From Monosporascus cannonballus (taxonomy: Eukaryota; Ascomycota; Sordariomycetes; Xylariales), in contig QJNS01000261.1 of assembly GCA_004154925.1 (NCBI GenBank), forward strand, positions 3,167 through 67,166: DNA of 64,000 nucleotides, given 5' to 3'. The stretch's first letter is position 1; every line of letters begins with the position of its first letter. The position numbers and the translations under genes were made by a program. Below, in pieces: positions 35,267 to 46,060 of this stretch. A model generated the notes under the pieces. That model was not told the origin of the DNA. It did no database searches and saw only the letters and a program-made list of their open reading frames with translations.

Positions 35267-35762
35267 ATGCCCTTGCGGCAACTCGCCATTCGCCTCCCCA
35301 CCTTCGGTGAGGTGATGGGCGCAATAGGGGGCTTCTTCATCGTCCTGGCGGCCGCCGTCCTCGCGTTCGTCCTCCCGCTCGAGGCGGCCGCCGCGGCGTT
35401 CGATCTCGAAAACGGTATCTACACCAAGCGCCAGGACACGATGGAGTGGTGCTGCATCCCCGGCTGCGTGTACTGCCAGAAGACCGACTGCGGCCGTGAG
35501 TCGTGCGACTTTCCCGTGAGTGTACCCTCGTCTGTCACCTCAGCATGTCCTTACCGACCTCGCCAGCTGTGAGGAATATCTCGTTTGTTTTCTTTTTCTG
35601 CGGGCGGTGCTCTTGTATCTACGAGTTTCGCTAACGGCTATTTTTGGAGACGCGCAGTTCACCGCCTGTTGCGCCGAGGGCCTCCGTCGGGATGTTTATG
35701 AGGACTTGTCCGACTTCGAGGTCTTCAACGAGGACGGCATGAAGATCCAGTTCGTTGATTGA
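35267..35762 (+). CDS. Small Cys-rich protein with N-terminal membrane segment, 117 aa
   Basis: Exons 35267-35515 and 35658-35762, with a 142-bp GT-AG intron in phase 0. The N-terminal 15 residues are mildly basic. Residues 16-43 form one long hydrophobic helix (VMGAIGGFFIVLAAAVLAFV), which may be a signal anchor or an uncleaved signal peptide. The following short domain has paired cysteines (EWCCIPGCVYCQKTDCGRE, SCDFPFTACC) and an acidic tail. The upstream context CCATAATG is acceptable. I do not recognise the family. Splicing is supported by continuity of the Cys pattern across the intron (CDFP|FTACC). It could be a secreted Cys-knot-like peptide or a membrane-anchored one. Confidence 0.65.
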
Positions 35763-36924
35763 GCCATGGGGGCTTTTCCAGGGCTCGGGGACGCACGTGG
35801 TGGGAGAGTGAGTGACTGGTGGAGTGTTGGGATAAGGGATTTCGATGCCGTCCGTGGCTTACTCGCGATGAAGCTGAATCGGGAGAGTCATTCATGCGGG
35901 AAACCTCTAGTGTCCGCGGAGAAGCCGTCACCTATTTACATAGGTAGCTTGCCTTTGTGGTGTTCTTGTCGTGGAATCTGTTCGTACTTTTAGGAACGTG
36001 GACAGAAATAATAAGTTGTCAACCTGCTGATACTGACCGTCTACTGAGCAAACGCGGGTCCATACATAAATGATGGGTAGGTGCAATATATGCCATGTCG
36101 CTTCCGTTCCTTGATAGGCCGCCACATATTATCGGAGTACCATGGAAACTCGGGATATCAATAATAGTATTGAGCAGGTCAGTATGTCTGCGATAGCCCA
36201 CGACAGGGCACATCATCAACTGCTCGACCAACCATTTCGGCAAGAAGTCACCCGTCCACGATCCTCTCTGGAAGTGGATTGTTAGGTGGCCATATAGATG
36301 TGTAGCCTTTCAGATGCCACAGGTTGGCAGTCTCCCAGATGATCTCCTCAGCCGCACGTCGACGGGAAGGTCGGGCCTCGGACATAGTGGAGAACATGGA
36401 AGACATATGCAGGCAACCCAACACACCCGGTTGCTCAAGCTATCATTTATCTGGGTGGTAGTAGTCACCTTGGATGCTGACTGACCGTCTGCGCTGGGCT
36501 GTGTTGTTACCGTGATGCGGGACTCGAGACTAGTGGACACATCGGGGAGAGCAGCAATATTACGAAGGGAGGAGCGGGCAGGGCGCGCATACGAAAAGGA
36601 CTATAATGATTAACCTATGTACTGATCACGCTCACGGAGCGGTAGTCCAGTGGCTCTAGTTTTCATGGGGGTTTCTGCCATCGCCTTCTTGCCGAAATCT
36701 AGGATTTTAATCGTCCTGAGAACGATGGTATATCTGTAGCGGTATACGAATATAAGGCCGGACAGTCGGATTCTGCAAGCGAACTCACACGTAAAACCCT
36801 ATGGCTTCGTTGATATCCCCATGATATTGGGCGCGAAGAGGGCCTCCGGGTAGTATCACTTCTGTATAGCCAACACGATATAGACCCCCATGTAGGATCT
36901 ATCTATCCCCACGCAGCCACTACA
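35763..36924. other. Intergenic, no supported gene
   Basis: A weak tRNA-like stretch near 36,640 has an A-box-like TAGTCCAGTGG but no B box. Otherwise nothing was recognised. Confidence 0.4.
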
Positions 36925-38214
36925 CTAACTGCGATTCTTGCTGGGCCTTCCCGGCCTAAGATGATCGCCCGATGGCGATGCCTCGCTACCCTCCTCGGCG
37001 TCCACGTCCTCGACCTTGACGATGTCGCTGTACCTATCGCTATCCCTCTCATCACCACTCAGCGCGGATCCCGCGTCCGAGGCGGCAATCTTGGCGCCGC
37101 TCCCGAAAACCTCGCGCATGATCTTCTTACCCTCGTCCATCTCGCCGTTCATGGCGCCGCAGCTCATGCACTTCCAGGTGCCCAGCTCGGCCAGACTCTT
37201 AGTCCCGGGCGGCGCCTGGCCGTTGACCAGCCTGCAGCTGTTGCAGATTAGGACGATGCGGTTCTTCGGCAGGGTCTCGTCCTCGCCAAGCATGAGGTCC
37301 AGTATGCGGTCGTACCAGCGCGGCGGACCCGGTGGCGTGTCGTATTGTTGTGGGTATGATGAGGAGGGAAGCGGGCCGGCGTTGGGCGCAAATTCTGCAG
37401 TGGGCTGCTGCAGGGGGGGTGGGGACGGATAAGGTCGTCCCAGGTGCCCATGGGTTTGCGGTGTGCCGGGTGCTGTGCTAGGTCTCGGAATGTTGGCGGT
37501 AGGCGGAGGTAGAACGCTGGTTCGACCTGCGTGAGGACGGAGGCGGAGACTCTGGGATCCCTTATTGTTTGCTCCCTTCTTCTCCTGATCGGCAGCCTCG
37601 TCGCCTCCAGTGGGTTGTCTTTTAACCCTGGGCCGCTTTTCTCCACCGTATTTTTCTAAGAGCTCGAGGGTGGAATCGTATTTGGTAGCATCTTTCAGTT
37701 TCTGGATGGTCTTTGCCCGCTCGGACTGATGTTCCTTCATGCGAGACTCCAGGGTGTCTATGCGATAGTTGAAGTACGCGGTGGTCACAGTTCGTACTCC
37801 ATATATGCTGGGCAACATTGGTAAGCACACGGCTCCTTGGCGCACGAGTGGTTGGACAGGTAACGTACAGAACTGGACCGCCAGCCATGCCTGTCCATTC
37901 CCAAGGTCCGAGATTCTGCCATCCGACTACCAGAGTCAAGACGATGGCGTAGACTAAATAGGCGAAGCTGAGGTAGAGAGTCCAGATTACTTTGATACGT
38001 CGCGAGTTGGACCGTACGCGGTCGAGCTGAGCTTGGGTGTCGGTGATCTTCTTAGAGAGCGTCGACAGGATCCTCTCAAAGGTAGCGGGGGAAGAGTCCT
38101 CGCCCTATGGCGGTAAGATATAGTTAGCTCACCATCCTACCAGGACGATATACATCCTGACTTCAGGGAGTTATGCGACGTTCAAGTTACCTTCCAGGGC
38201 CAGAGGGATACCAT
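36925..38214 (-). CDS. LNP1: Lunapark homologue (ER three-way-junction protein), 380 aa
   Basis: Exons 38214-38191, 38104-37869 and 37807-36925, with introns of 86 and 61 bp. The protein starts MVSLWPWKG, the typical N-terminus of fungal Lunapark. A short amphipathic/coiled segment (ERILSTLSKKITDTQAQLDR) is followed by two closely spaced membrane helices (about 46-71 and 80-105). A coiled coil (NYRIDTLESRMKEHQSERAK) and a Pro-rich linker come next. The Lunapark zinc ribbon has C275/C278 (CNSC) and C300/C303 (CMSC). The acidic C-terminus is Ser/Asp-rich and ends in a basic patch. Lunapark localises to ER three-way junctions and works with atlastin/Sey1 and reticulons to shape the tubular network. 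The start is fixed by the conserved 8-residue first exon. The gene is intact and divergent from the golgin gene. Confidence 0.93.
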
Positions 38215-38778
38215 GGTGGCGCGGACGAAATTGGGAAGGTATCACTTGTCACGAGCTCATAGCAGAAGCTTAGAAGGGACGATAGGAGCGGTAGAGAGGG
38301 GACCAGTTAAAGGGGAGGGACAGGAAGAGAAGAACGGGTAAAAAGACGGTCGCAAAGCAGAGACCTAATAAAGAGCTCGTAGAAGTCAATAAGTATTAGA
38401 TAGGAAGAAGAAGAGCCTGAGGATGGTTGAGGCCAAGGAAGATCAGACAAGGCTGCAGAGGAGTGTGTAAAAGTAAAGGTATTAATTAACACATAAGAAA
38501 TATGGGCTCAAGGACAGTGTGACGACATTTGGCCATCTTTCACATGAACTGCGACGATACGTTTTCGGGGTGGGCGGGTACAGTACCTAGATAACGTATC
38601 GAATAATAAAAGTCACACAGCTGCGCATGGACCACAGCCTGACATCGCTAGTGTCTAGGTAGGTAGGTAGGTAATGCTGTGTTATTGGGTAGGTATGTAA
38701 TGTACCTACATACCTAGTACTATGTATGTGCCACCTAGTCTACCTGCCAGCCAGCACTAGGCTACCTAGCTAATCCAG

Positions 38779-38806
38779 GCATGCGGCATGCGGCATGCGG
38801 CATGCT
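38779..38806. repeat. CATGCGG heptanucleotide tandem repeat
   Basis: GCATGCGG repeats three to four times in a row and ends in GCATGC, giving nested SphI-like palindromes. Confidence 0.85.
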
Positions 38807-39342
38807 AGGTCGCATGATGCAAGGCTCCGACGGAGGGACGATCTTAGGAATCAGCGCACACATGTAGACGCTAGTCCAAGCTGAACCCCTAACACCGCTA
38901 AGATACTATGTACCCAGTACTAACTAGTACGTACCATACGCGGCTGCAGCATCTGTCTGAATTGGAAGCTAAAGTTCCCGACGTAGTAAATTGGGCACAA
39001 AGGTACCTAGGACTTCAGATACAGCTTAACGTTTAGGGTGAGACAGGGCTGCTGCGAAGTCGCAGGACAAGGCTTTTTGGCTTCGACCAACTCTCACCCA
39101 ACTGTTACAACCTCACCACTGAATGTTCGCCAAATCGCATTCAACACTTTCAACAGTTTCCTTATTGTACATGTTAACGAACTCGTCACCAGGATAAAGG
39201 GGGGAATCCATAATCATCGCTCCTCGGCTACATCTACTACATGCGACCTCTCCTCGATTTTCTCGACTCTCAACTACCCAGGTTAACCTAGTGACGAGAC
39301 CATTCAACCGCACATGTCACGGACTATCAACGAACCACGGCG

Positions 39343-39370
39343 TTGTTGTTGTTGTTGTTGTTGTTGTTGA
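39343..39370. repeat. GTT triplet repeat in golgin 5' leader
   Basis: About nine GTT units end 18 bp before the golgin ATG, so they probably lie in the 5'UTR. Confidence 0.85.
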
Positions 39371-39387
39371 AGAACGAATGAGCCGCC

Positions 39388-42300
39388 ATGTTCCAGGTAC
39401 GCATGCCAGCTTCAAGTCATGATATGCGCAAACTGTCGTTCGGGTGGTGGCTCATACGGTTCTAATATCCAGAGCATAAAAGGCGCAATTGACCGGACAA
39501 TTGCCCAAGAGCAAGCCCGTCAAAAGGCTCTTGCAGACCGGAGAGGAAGCTCTAGCTCCCCCTCCGCCTCATCCGACCGGCGCTCTGTCTCCGTGTCGAG
39601 GACGGACTCAGCCACCAAGCGTAGACCGAAGAAGCCGAGTCAGGATGTCGCTAATGGTGACACCGGCCCCAATCCCGATCCGGCCGTCTTCGAGGCTGCC
39701 TTCGTGATTGATGACGACGACGGAGATGCGCCGACACGGTCGAGTACGCCGAAGCCTACACCACCAGAGAAAGATTTCAAGGATGCGAATGATGGTGGTC
39801 CAAGAATTAGCGAAGGCGGCAGGAAAGAGGCTAAAGGGGGCCAGAATGGGGAAAAGCCGGCTCAGGAGACCAGGTCTAGTTCCGGGGACAGACCTAAGCA
39901 CGATGCAAGCAGTGCCCCAGCGGAATTGTCGCCCCAGATCAAAGCAAAGTTACGAAAGCTGGAAAAGCTCGAGTCCACTTATCCAGGTATAACACAGCCA
40001 CCTCATTCAAGTGAGGGAGTTGGGGGCTGTCATACTAATATCATCTTGTCCTACAGAGCTTCTAAGACATTACCGAGTCGCACATGGACGAGCTATATCC
40101 GTCGAGCCCTTCGAACGGGCTTTGCGCGAGAACACACCCTTGACTAGCATCAAAGACCCCGCTACCCTTGTCGAGTATTTAAACCAACTGAATATGAAAG
40201 GCGACATGTACATGGAGGAGTTAAAGCGCGTCTCGGCTGAGAAGGACACTTTCAAGAAGAAGGCGGAGGAGGCCGAGAAGGAACTTGCTTCTCTAAAAAA
40301 TGAAGTTGAGGCTCTGAGAGCTGCTAAGTCCGAGCAAGACACGCCACACACCGACACCCAAGCGGACGCCACGGCGGCTAACAAGGAGGATGACGAGGCG
40401 AAGCTATCGACCTCACCTTCTGGGATGAAGTCGCCGGTATCGTCGATCCTAGGCGTATTCTCTCCAAAACAAAAACCGGTTCCGGATGACGATAATAAGG
40501 AGGGGAGCCAGGACATGTTCTCCTACGATGACGAAATTCCTCAGCTCCAGGCTGAGGTTGCGTCTAAGTCGGAGGAAATTACCAAACTTCAATCGGAGAT
40601 GTCGGTATTGAAGGAGGAGTTAGCCGTCGCCAGGGAGAACAGCGTCGGATTGGTCGAGAACCTCGAGAAGGCCACCCGCGAACTCAGCGAATCACGTGAC
40701 AAGATTGTCCTCCAGGAATCCCTACAGACCCAAGTGGACGCCAGGAATACCGAGATCAAATCACTGACGGAGAAGCTGGAGGAAACACAAGCCAAGTTGC
40801 GCGGATTGGAAACCAGCCTCAAGGAGGGAAAGCCGAATGCGGCATCGACAACCAAGCAACACGAATCCCAACTTGCAGCATCTAAGGCCAAGAATTCCGA
40901 ACTGGATGCTGAGTTGAAGGAGGTCGCCAAGGCCAGATCGGAGCTGGAAGAGAAGATTAGTGATCTCACCCGCGAGATCGATTCTTTGAAGAAGTCCAAG
41001 ACGGAGGCCGAGGAAAAGGTTAGTCAACTTACCAAGCAGATTCAGTCGGCCCCCCGGCCAGGCTCTTCCACTTCCCAGTCGTTAGAGGTGCCACCAGCTA
41101 CGCCCGCGACTGGTGCTTCCAAGAAGAAGAACAACAAGAAAAAGAAGAAGGGGGGTGCAGCTGCCGCCGCTGCCACGGAGACTACCCCGAGCGAGACTTC
41201 CGAGCAAGCACAACCTCCGCAGCCAGAAAAGCCCGATACTGAGGCGCTCAACGAGGAAATTGCAAAACTGAAGGATGAGATCTCACAGAAGGATACCCAA
41301 ATTGAACGTCTTTCTAAGCAGAGAAAGACCGAAGAAGACTTACGGGAAGAGATCGAGAGCATGCAGGAGAATCTTATCAACATTGGCCAGGATCACGTCG
41401 AAGCGAAGGAGAAGATCAAAGGGTTGGAGTCGGAGAAGGCCACACTCCAGTCTCGTATAGCCGAGCTAGAGGGGGAAATCGCTGCTTTCACTTCAAATGC
41501 TGAAACAAGCTCTAAGCTACAAACCGAGTTCGACTACATGAAGAGCGAATTCGATGAGCTCAAAATCAAATCCCAAACCCTACAATCGGACTTGGGAGCC
41601 GCGCAGCAGCTAGCCCAGACGCGGTACAAAGACCTCACGGAGCTCCGCGAGATCCTGGCGAAGGCCCAACCTGAGCTCAAGAGTCTGCGCCAGGACTCTG
41701 CAGCCCTCAAGACCACTAGGGGCGAATTGGCGGCGAAGCAGAACGAAGTACGGGCACTAGAGAAGAAGGAGAAAGATCTCAAGAACGAGATCACGCGCTC
41801 TCAGCGCCTAGCCGCGGACCGCGAGGCGGAGATCCGGCTCCTAAATGACCGGCTGTCAGCCGAGAAGACGTCCCGCGCCCGCGTCGAGGACGAGCGCCGC
41901 GTCGCGGGCCGCGACCTCAGACGCGCCGAGGCCGAAAAGGTCGAGCTATCCGCCAAAGCCGAAAAAGCAGAGCGCGAGCTGCAGTCGCTGCGCGAGGAGA
42001 TCAACGCCCTACAACCCCGAATCAAGGAACTCGAGGCCAGCGTCGAGAATCTCGAGAAAGAGAAGAGGCTCGCCAAGGATGAATCCGACCTCAGAACTCA
42101 GCAGTACAACAACGCGCAGGGCCTGCTGGCGAGCATGCGGGACCAGACGGCCGAGCTCAGCCTGCAGCTCCGCGAGGCGCGGTCGCAGGCCGAGGCGCTC
42201 GAGGAGGAGCTCGCGGAGACGCAGAGGCACCTGTCGGAGCGCGCGCGCGAGGGCGAGACGATGCGCCGGCTTCTGGCGGACGTCGACGAGCGTGCCGAAG

Positions 42301-43273
42301 CCAAGGTCCGCGAGATGCGGACCCGCCTCGAGGCCGCCGTGGAGGAGCGCGACCGCGCCGAGGACGAGGCGGCGACGGCGGCGCGGCGGCGCGCGCGCGA
42401 GGCCGAGGACCTCAAGTCCAAGCTGCGCGAGCTCGAGCGCGAGGTGCGGGAGCTCGCCCGCGAGCGCGACGACCTGGCGACGCGCGAGCAGGAGCACCGC
42501 CGGCGCCGCGAGGAGCTCGAGGAGCTCCAGCACAAGGCGGACGGCGAGACGGGCGACCTGCAAGCCGCCGTCAAGAACCTCCGCGATGCCCTCGACAACA
42601 GCGAGGCCCAGGTCCGTGACGCCGAGGCCCGCAACGCCGACCTCAAGCGCGTCCTCGAAGAGAGCCGCGCCCGGTACGAGGGCGTCCGGAAGGAGCTCCG
42701 GGGCGTGCAGGCGCGGCTGACGGGTAGCAGCGAAAAAACGGCGGCCAGCGGTGGCGGGAGTATCCGGAGCAGCGTCGAGAGCGCGAGGAGCGGTGTCAAC
42801 GGACACGGTAGTGGTTCAGGTGGCGCGAGTAGTCCGGGGGTCGATACAATGTACCTCAAGACCATCCTGCTGCAGTTCCTCGAGGTCAAGGACGAGAAGG
42901 TGCGCTCGCAGCTCGTGCCGGTCTTGGGAAAGCTGTTGAAGTTTGATCAGTGAGTTTTTCTCTTCCCTCCTTTCCCCCTCACTCGGCGCCATCCTGCGCT
43001 CTTCTTCGCCTTTGACCCTGTCGCTCCTGCACTCACGCCTTCCCTTCTCGTTTTCTTGCTGGTCTGGCCCCTCTCCCCTCTACCTGTGCCGTACGCAGTT
43101 ATATTCCGGCATTTTCAATTTGATATTAAGCACAGGTTTCGTGGTCGTTCCGGGCGTCTCTATGCCGGCGTGTATGCGTATAAATGAACGACTACTAACA
43201 CGACGCGACAAACAGGAACGATCAACAGAAATGGATGACAGCCGTGCAGCACATGTCCAGGCCCGGGCGGTAG
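39388..43273 (+). CDS. IMH1: GRIP-domain golgin (Imh1-type coiled-coil Golgi tether), 1157 aa
   Basis: Four exons: 39388-39396 (only MFQ), 39473-39986, 40057-42949 and 43216-43273. Introns are 76, 70 and 266 bp. The last intron has a TACTAAC branch site and completes the protein with NDQQKWMTAVQHMSRPGR. Reading straight through instead would stop at FDQ. The N-terminus MFQSIKGAIDRTIAQEQARQ is the conserved start of fungal golgins of this class. A charged Ser/Pro linker (to about 170) follows, then about 900 residues of heptad-rich coiled coil. The C-terminal GRIP domain begins at MYLKTILLQFLEVKDEKVRS, with the invariant Tyr. GRIP domains bind Arl1-GTP and place the protein on trans-Golgi membranes, where it captures endosome-derived vesicles. 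The coiled coil between 41,800 and 42,700 is unusually GC-rich (Arg/Glu/Ala codons). Confidence 0.93.
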
Positions 43274-44571
43274 CAGGGCAGGCGATTCATGCGAAGTAGC
43301 GACTGACCGACTAGGTGACTGGTCCGTTGCTTAGCGGCTCGTCTACATCGGGAGGGATCAGGAGGGTGGGCGGATGTATAAAATAGAGCACCTGCACTTG
43401 AGGATCCGACCGTTCGCCCCGTCATTACTTGTACTAGCGTAGTGCGCAGTAACGATGCCGTGACGTTCTTGTCCTGGCCTGGTCTTATCAGTCCTCGTAT
43501 TCGTCACTGCCCAGCACAGCGCGCGGGGGGAAGCGGCAAGGCCAAGATAGGTAGATCATGCACGGTGTAATACGATATGGAGAGTACTTCATACTATGCT
43601 ACCGGTATCGCCGGGGCTATTCGTTTACTGCTCATCGTAGAACTCGTTTCGATGCCTGCTGTATTCTCCGGATATTGGGTACTACATATGTGGGTTGGGA
43701 GGGGTTAAACTGCGTACTAAGCAGCTATGTCTCCCGTGCAGTGGGGATGAGAGAAGGCCCTGACATAGTCACTAGCGTGGGCATGTCTAACTTGTTTGCT
43801 ATGGGATACCCCTATAAGAAGAGAGGGTCCCTAAAGGAAATATTCCGGTATCTTGTCATTTCTGACGCGCAGGGAAGGGGCTGGAGGAGATCTTGAGGCA
43901 TGATTGGTGCCAGGGCAGAAATCGTGGCATCTAGCTAGTCATCTCTCTTTTCTTAGTCTCCCGCCCCATACAAGATATTCCAAGACACGCTCTAGAAGTC
44001 ACCGGGAACCTCTTAAACAAGTGTGATAAGAGTATACATATAACAACAAGCTCTTTCGAAACGAAGGCTACGTCCCGCAGCGGGCATGGTAATAACGGTG
44101 AGTAGGCGAACGAGGACGATTACAACCCTTGAGGGACACAGCCTATGAAAATGCGACTCACGGAGGTGGGAACACGCATGAAAAGGGTGTCTACCGTGCG
44201 GCTAACGACCCGGAATAGGAGGACGGCGCCGCTGAGGACCTCATGGGCCGGTGGTTCCACTACCCTTTAACTTATTCAGCGTCAGCTAACCCAGCTTCCG
44301 GAGCGCCGCACTCGGTAGACGAGCCGTTTGCCCAAGATTTTAGCGCTGGCTATGGCGATTAGAGCCAACAGGATTTTAACAGACATATCCTTATAGTAAC
44401 ATAAGTTTGCGGAAGCTCGCAGTAAATGCAATATTCAGCCTCTTAGAGCTATAGTATGTATATAGTGGTTAAATGGTAATGGCTGGTCATTCTCACCATC
44501 CACCGATAATAACCACGAAGTACAATACCAGACTCGGTCTCTAAGGGTTACCCAAGCGGCCCTTGAATGCA
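43274..44571. other. Intergenic, no supported gene
   Basis: A 112-codon plus-strand frame at 43,558 has no motif support. No RNA genes or repeats recognised. Confidence 0.4.
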
Positions 44572-45166
44572 TTAACATCTTGAGCCGTGTCGCACAATGA
44601 CATTAACATTATCATTATGGAATCTCTCGCCACTGACGAGCCATGCCAGAATATAGGGGCGTGCACAGTCGTTAACGATCACTTGACCTGCATTCGCGAT
44701 ATCGCTAAAGGAACCAAGGGTGTACGGAAAGGGATTCGAATTATGGTTTGAAATACAAACTCGAGATGGAATGTGGCAGGAGGTACGTCGTTACACCACC
44801 AGATTGTGTCATTGTTTTCGCAAGAAACCTTCCCACAGTTTCCAGGGCCAGGGCCGTTCGTAGCAGGGCCAGGAACATCTCTCAGATATTTTATACCCAA
44901 CCTGATGTATATGAGATCCGCCTCAGTGAAACCTTTGCAGACAGTATGGTTACGCCTTTCCAACCCGGATTCGGGGGTTTCGGGAGTATCGAAAGTTTCA
45001 GTCCCAGAAACATTGAAAGTGGCGATCTCGGCATCGTATTCGGGGTACAATTCGAGAAGTTGGTCATAGACCTGCTGAACTGTGCCGTTCAGGATCACAG
45101 GATCTTGCCCTGGGCGAACTGGAACCTCCCATTCGAGTTCTGTAACACCATAACCCTCGATGGGGG
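44572..45166 (-). pseudogene. 3' part of a secreted Cys-rich protein gene, cut by a copia insertion
   Basis: Coding starts abruptly at the copia LTR end (45166) with TPIEGYGVTELEWEVPVRPG. It runs through HTVCKGFTEADLIYIRLGIK, GPGPGNCGKVSCENNDTIWW and CND. After a frame change near 44,700-44,740 it continues LGSFSDIANAGQVIVNDC and ends VRHGSRC at TAA 44574-44572. The same signature (CGKVSC...IWWCN, LGSF/NLF, VIVNDC) is found in the intact gene at 32630-33465, so the two are paralogues. The signal peptide and first exon(s) are absent here and should lie to the right of the copia, outside the window. The frame change in the middle may be a one-base lesion; I could not find a convincing intron there. 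Confidence 0.75.
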
Positions 45167-45323
45167 TATGAGACCCTGCATCACACACAGAAGCATATAA
45201 CTGAAGAAAAGGTGTATTAAAGGTTGCCTCACCTCTCGAATGTCCTAGCTAGAAGGTAAGAGTAACGAACCCTCCTTTTATACACGTAAATATAGCTGTA
45301 GCTGAGAGAAAAGGATACCGGGG
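45167..45323 (-). mobile_element. Ty1/copia 3' LTR, left segment (split by element A)
   Basis: Begins TATGAGACCC (RIP-changed TGT) and is collinear with the left two thirds of the solo LTR at 20692. On the minus strand it carries a TATA box (TATAAAAGG, 45274-45282). The LTR resumes at 51997 after the Ty3 insertion; joined length is about 241 bp. This segment has normal GC, in sharp contrast to the DNA right of 45.5 kb. Confidence 0.75.
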
Positions 45324-45708
45324 TGTGACGGCTAGGCGGTTTAACCAACTATTAAACCTTAAGTCGACGGGTTTATGTTGGCAGGAGTATCGTGGAAATC
45401 TGAGTAATGGATATAATAACGTATCACGTTTCGTAATGCCAAGGGTGCCTTAGGTAATAATGTTATATTGCAAGCTGAAGCTATTTAGATTATGGAATTA
45501 ATAAACGTATATATTTTTTTTTTTAGCTGGATTACTACCAGTAAGTTAGTAATCCGGCTTATTAATTTACTATTAATAAGTTGGTAATCCGGCTTACTGG
45601 CTTACCACCAGTAAGTTGGTAATTTATTACGTAACCTGATCCATATAGTTTTTTTGGCCTTTTCCGTTACGACCGTTCCTGGAGGCCGTAACTTATTAAA
45701 TCGTAATA
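45324..45708 (-). repeat. LTR of element A (left; 3' LTR in element sense)
   Basis: The 385-bp copy matches 51604-51991. Its outer about 150 bp are hardly mutated, while the inner part is AT-enriched. Confidence 0.9.
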
Positions 45709-45789
45709 CGATTTCCCTTTTCCTAAAATTTTATCCCTAAGATTTTTTTGTCCTGATAAGTTTTTTCCATATACCTTTAACATATTTTC

Positions 45790-46060
45790 CGGTATATCCA
45801 AATATTATTTTCGCAAATCCAAATAACGACTTGCCTTGATTAATTTAATTAAATTCGAAAATTTTAATGCAATATTTTATTTTTTTTATTTTATTCGGCA
45901 GCTTAATTACCAAATAATAAATAAGGTTTTTCGTTATAAAGAATATATTTATCGAAATTATTCGTATAACGAAATAAAATTTTTTTATTTTTATAATTAA
46001 TCATTATATCGCAAAATCGAAAAAATTAATAAAAAAAATTAACGGCCGAAAAATCTTTAT
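45790..46060 (+). pseudogene. Antisense Cys-rich ORF remnant in element A
   Basis: On the plus strand, antisense to the element and just inside its 3' LTR, the translation FSGISKYYFRKSK*RLALIN ... KVFRYKEYIYRNYSYNEI aligns with the antisense frame of element B (ISKTRRRPRPF ... NIFRYKEYMARGRSYDRT). Stops and Cys->Tyr changes show RIP decay. Confidence 0.6.

Larger units (their letters stand above)
38215..39387. other. Bidirectional intergenic region (Lunapark / golgin)
   Basis: It holds several short tandem arrays: AGGT units at about 38,656-38,672 with an inverted counterpart (ACCTAC...) near 38,702-38,716, and four CATGCGG units at about 38,779-38,806. A GTT array runs from 39,343 to 39,369. 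It presumably contains both promoters and the 5' leaders; no TATA stands out. Confidence 0.6.

Noticed and set aside
36635..36715. Possible tRNA (TAGTCCAGTGG A-box-like)
   Set aside because: No B box and no acceptor stem; at best a decayed tRNA fragment.
42009..42889. Minus-strand frames of about 265 codons within the golgin
   Set aside because: Antisense shadows of the GC-rich coiled-coil repeats.
43558..43896. Plus-strand frame of 112 codons
   Set aside because: No motif, no exon partners, and composition like the surrounding non-coding DNA.
45188..45323. Short intron plus first exon for the 44.6-kb secreted gene (GTGAGG...TTCAG)
   Set aside because: The stretch turned out to be copia LTR, also present at 20.7 kb without the gene, so the apparent splice sites are coincidental.
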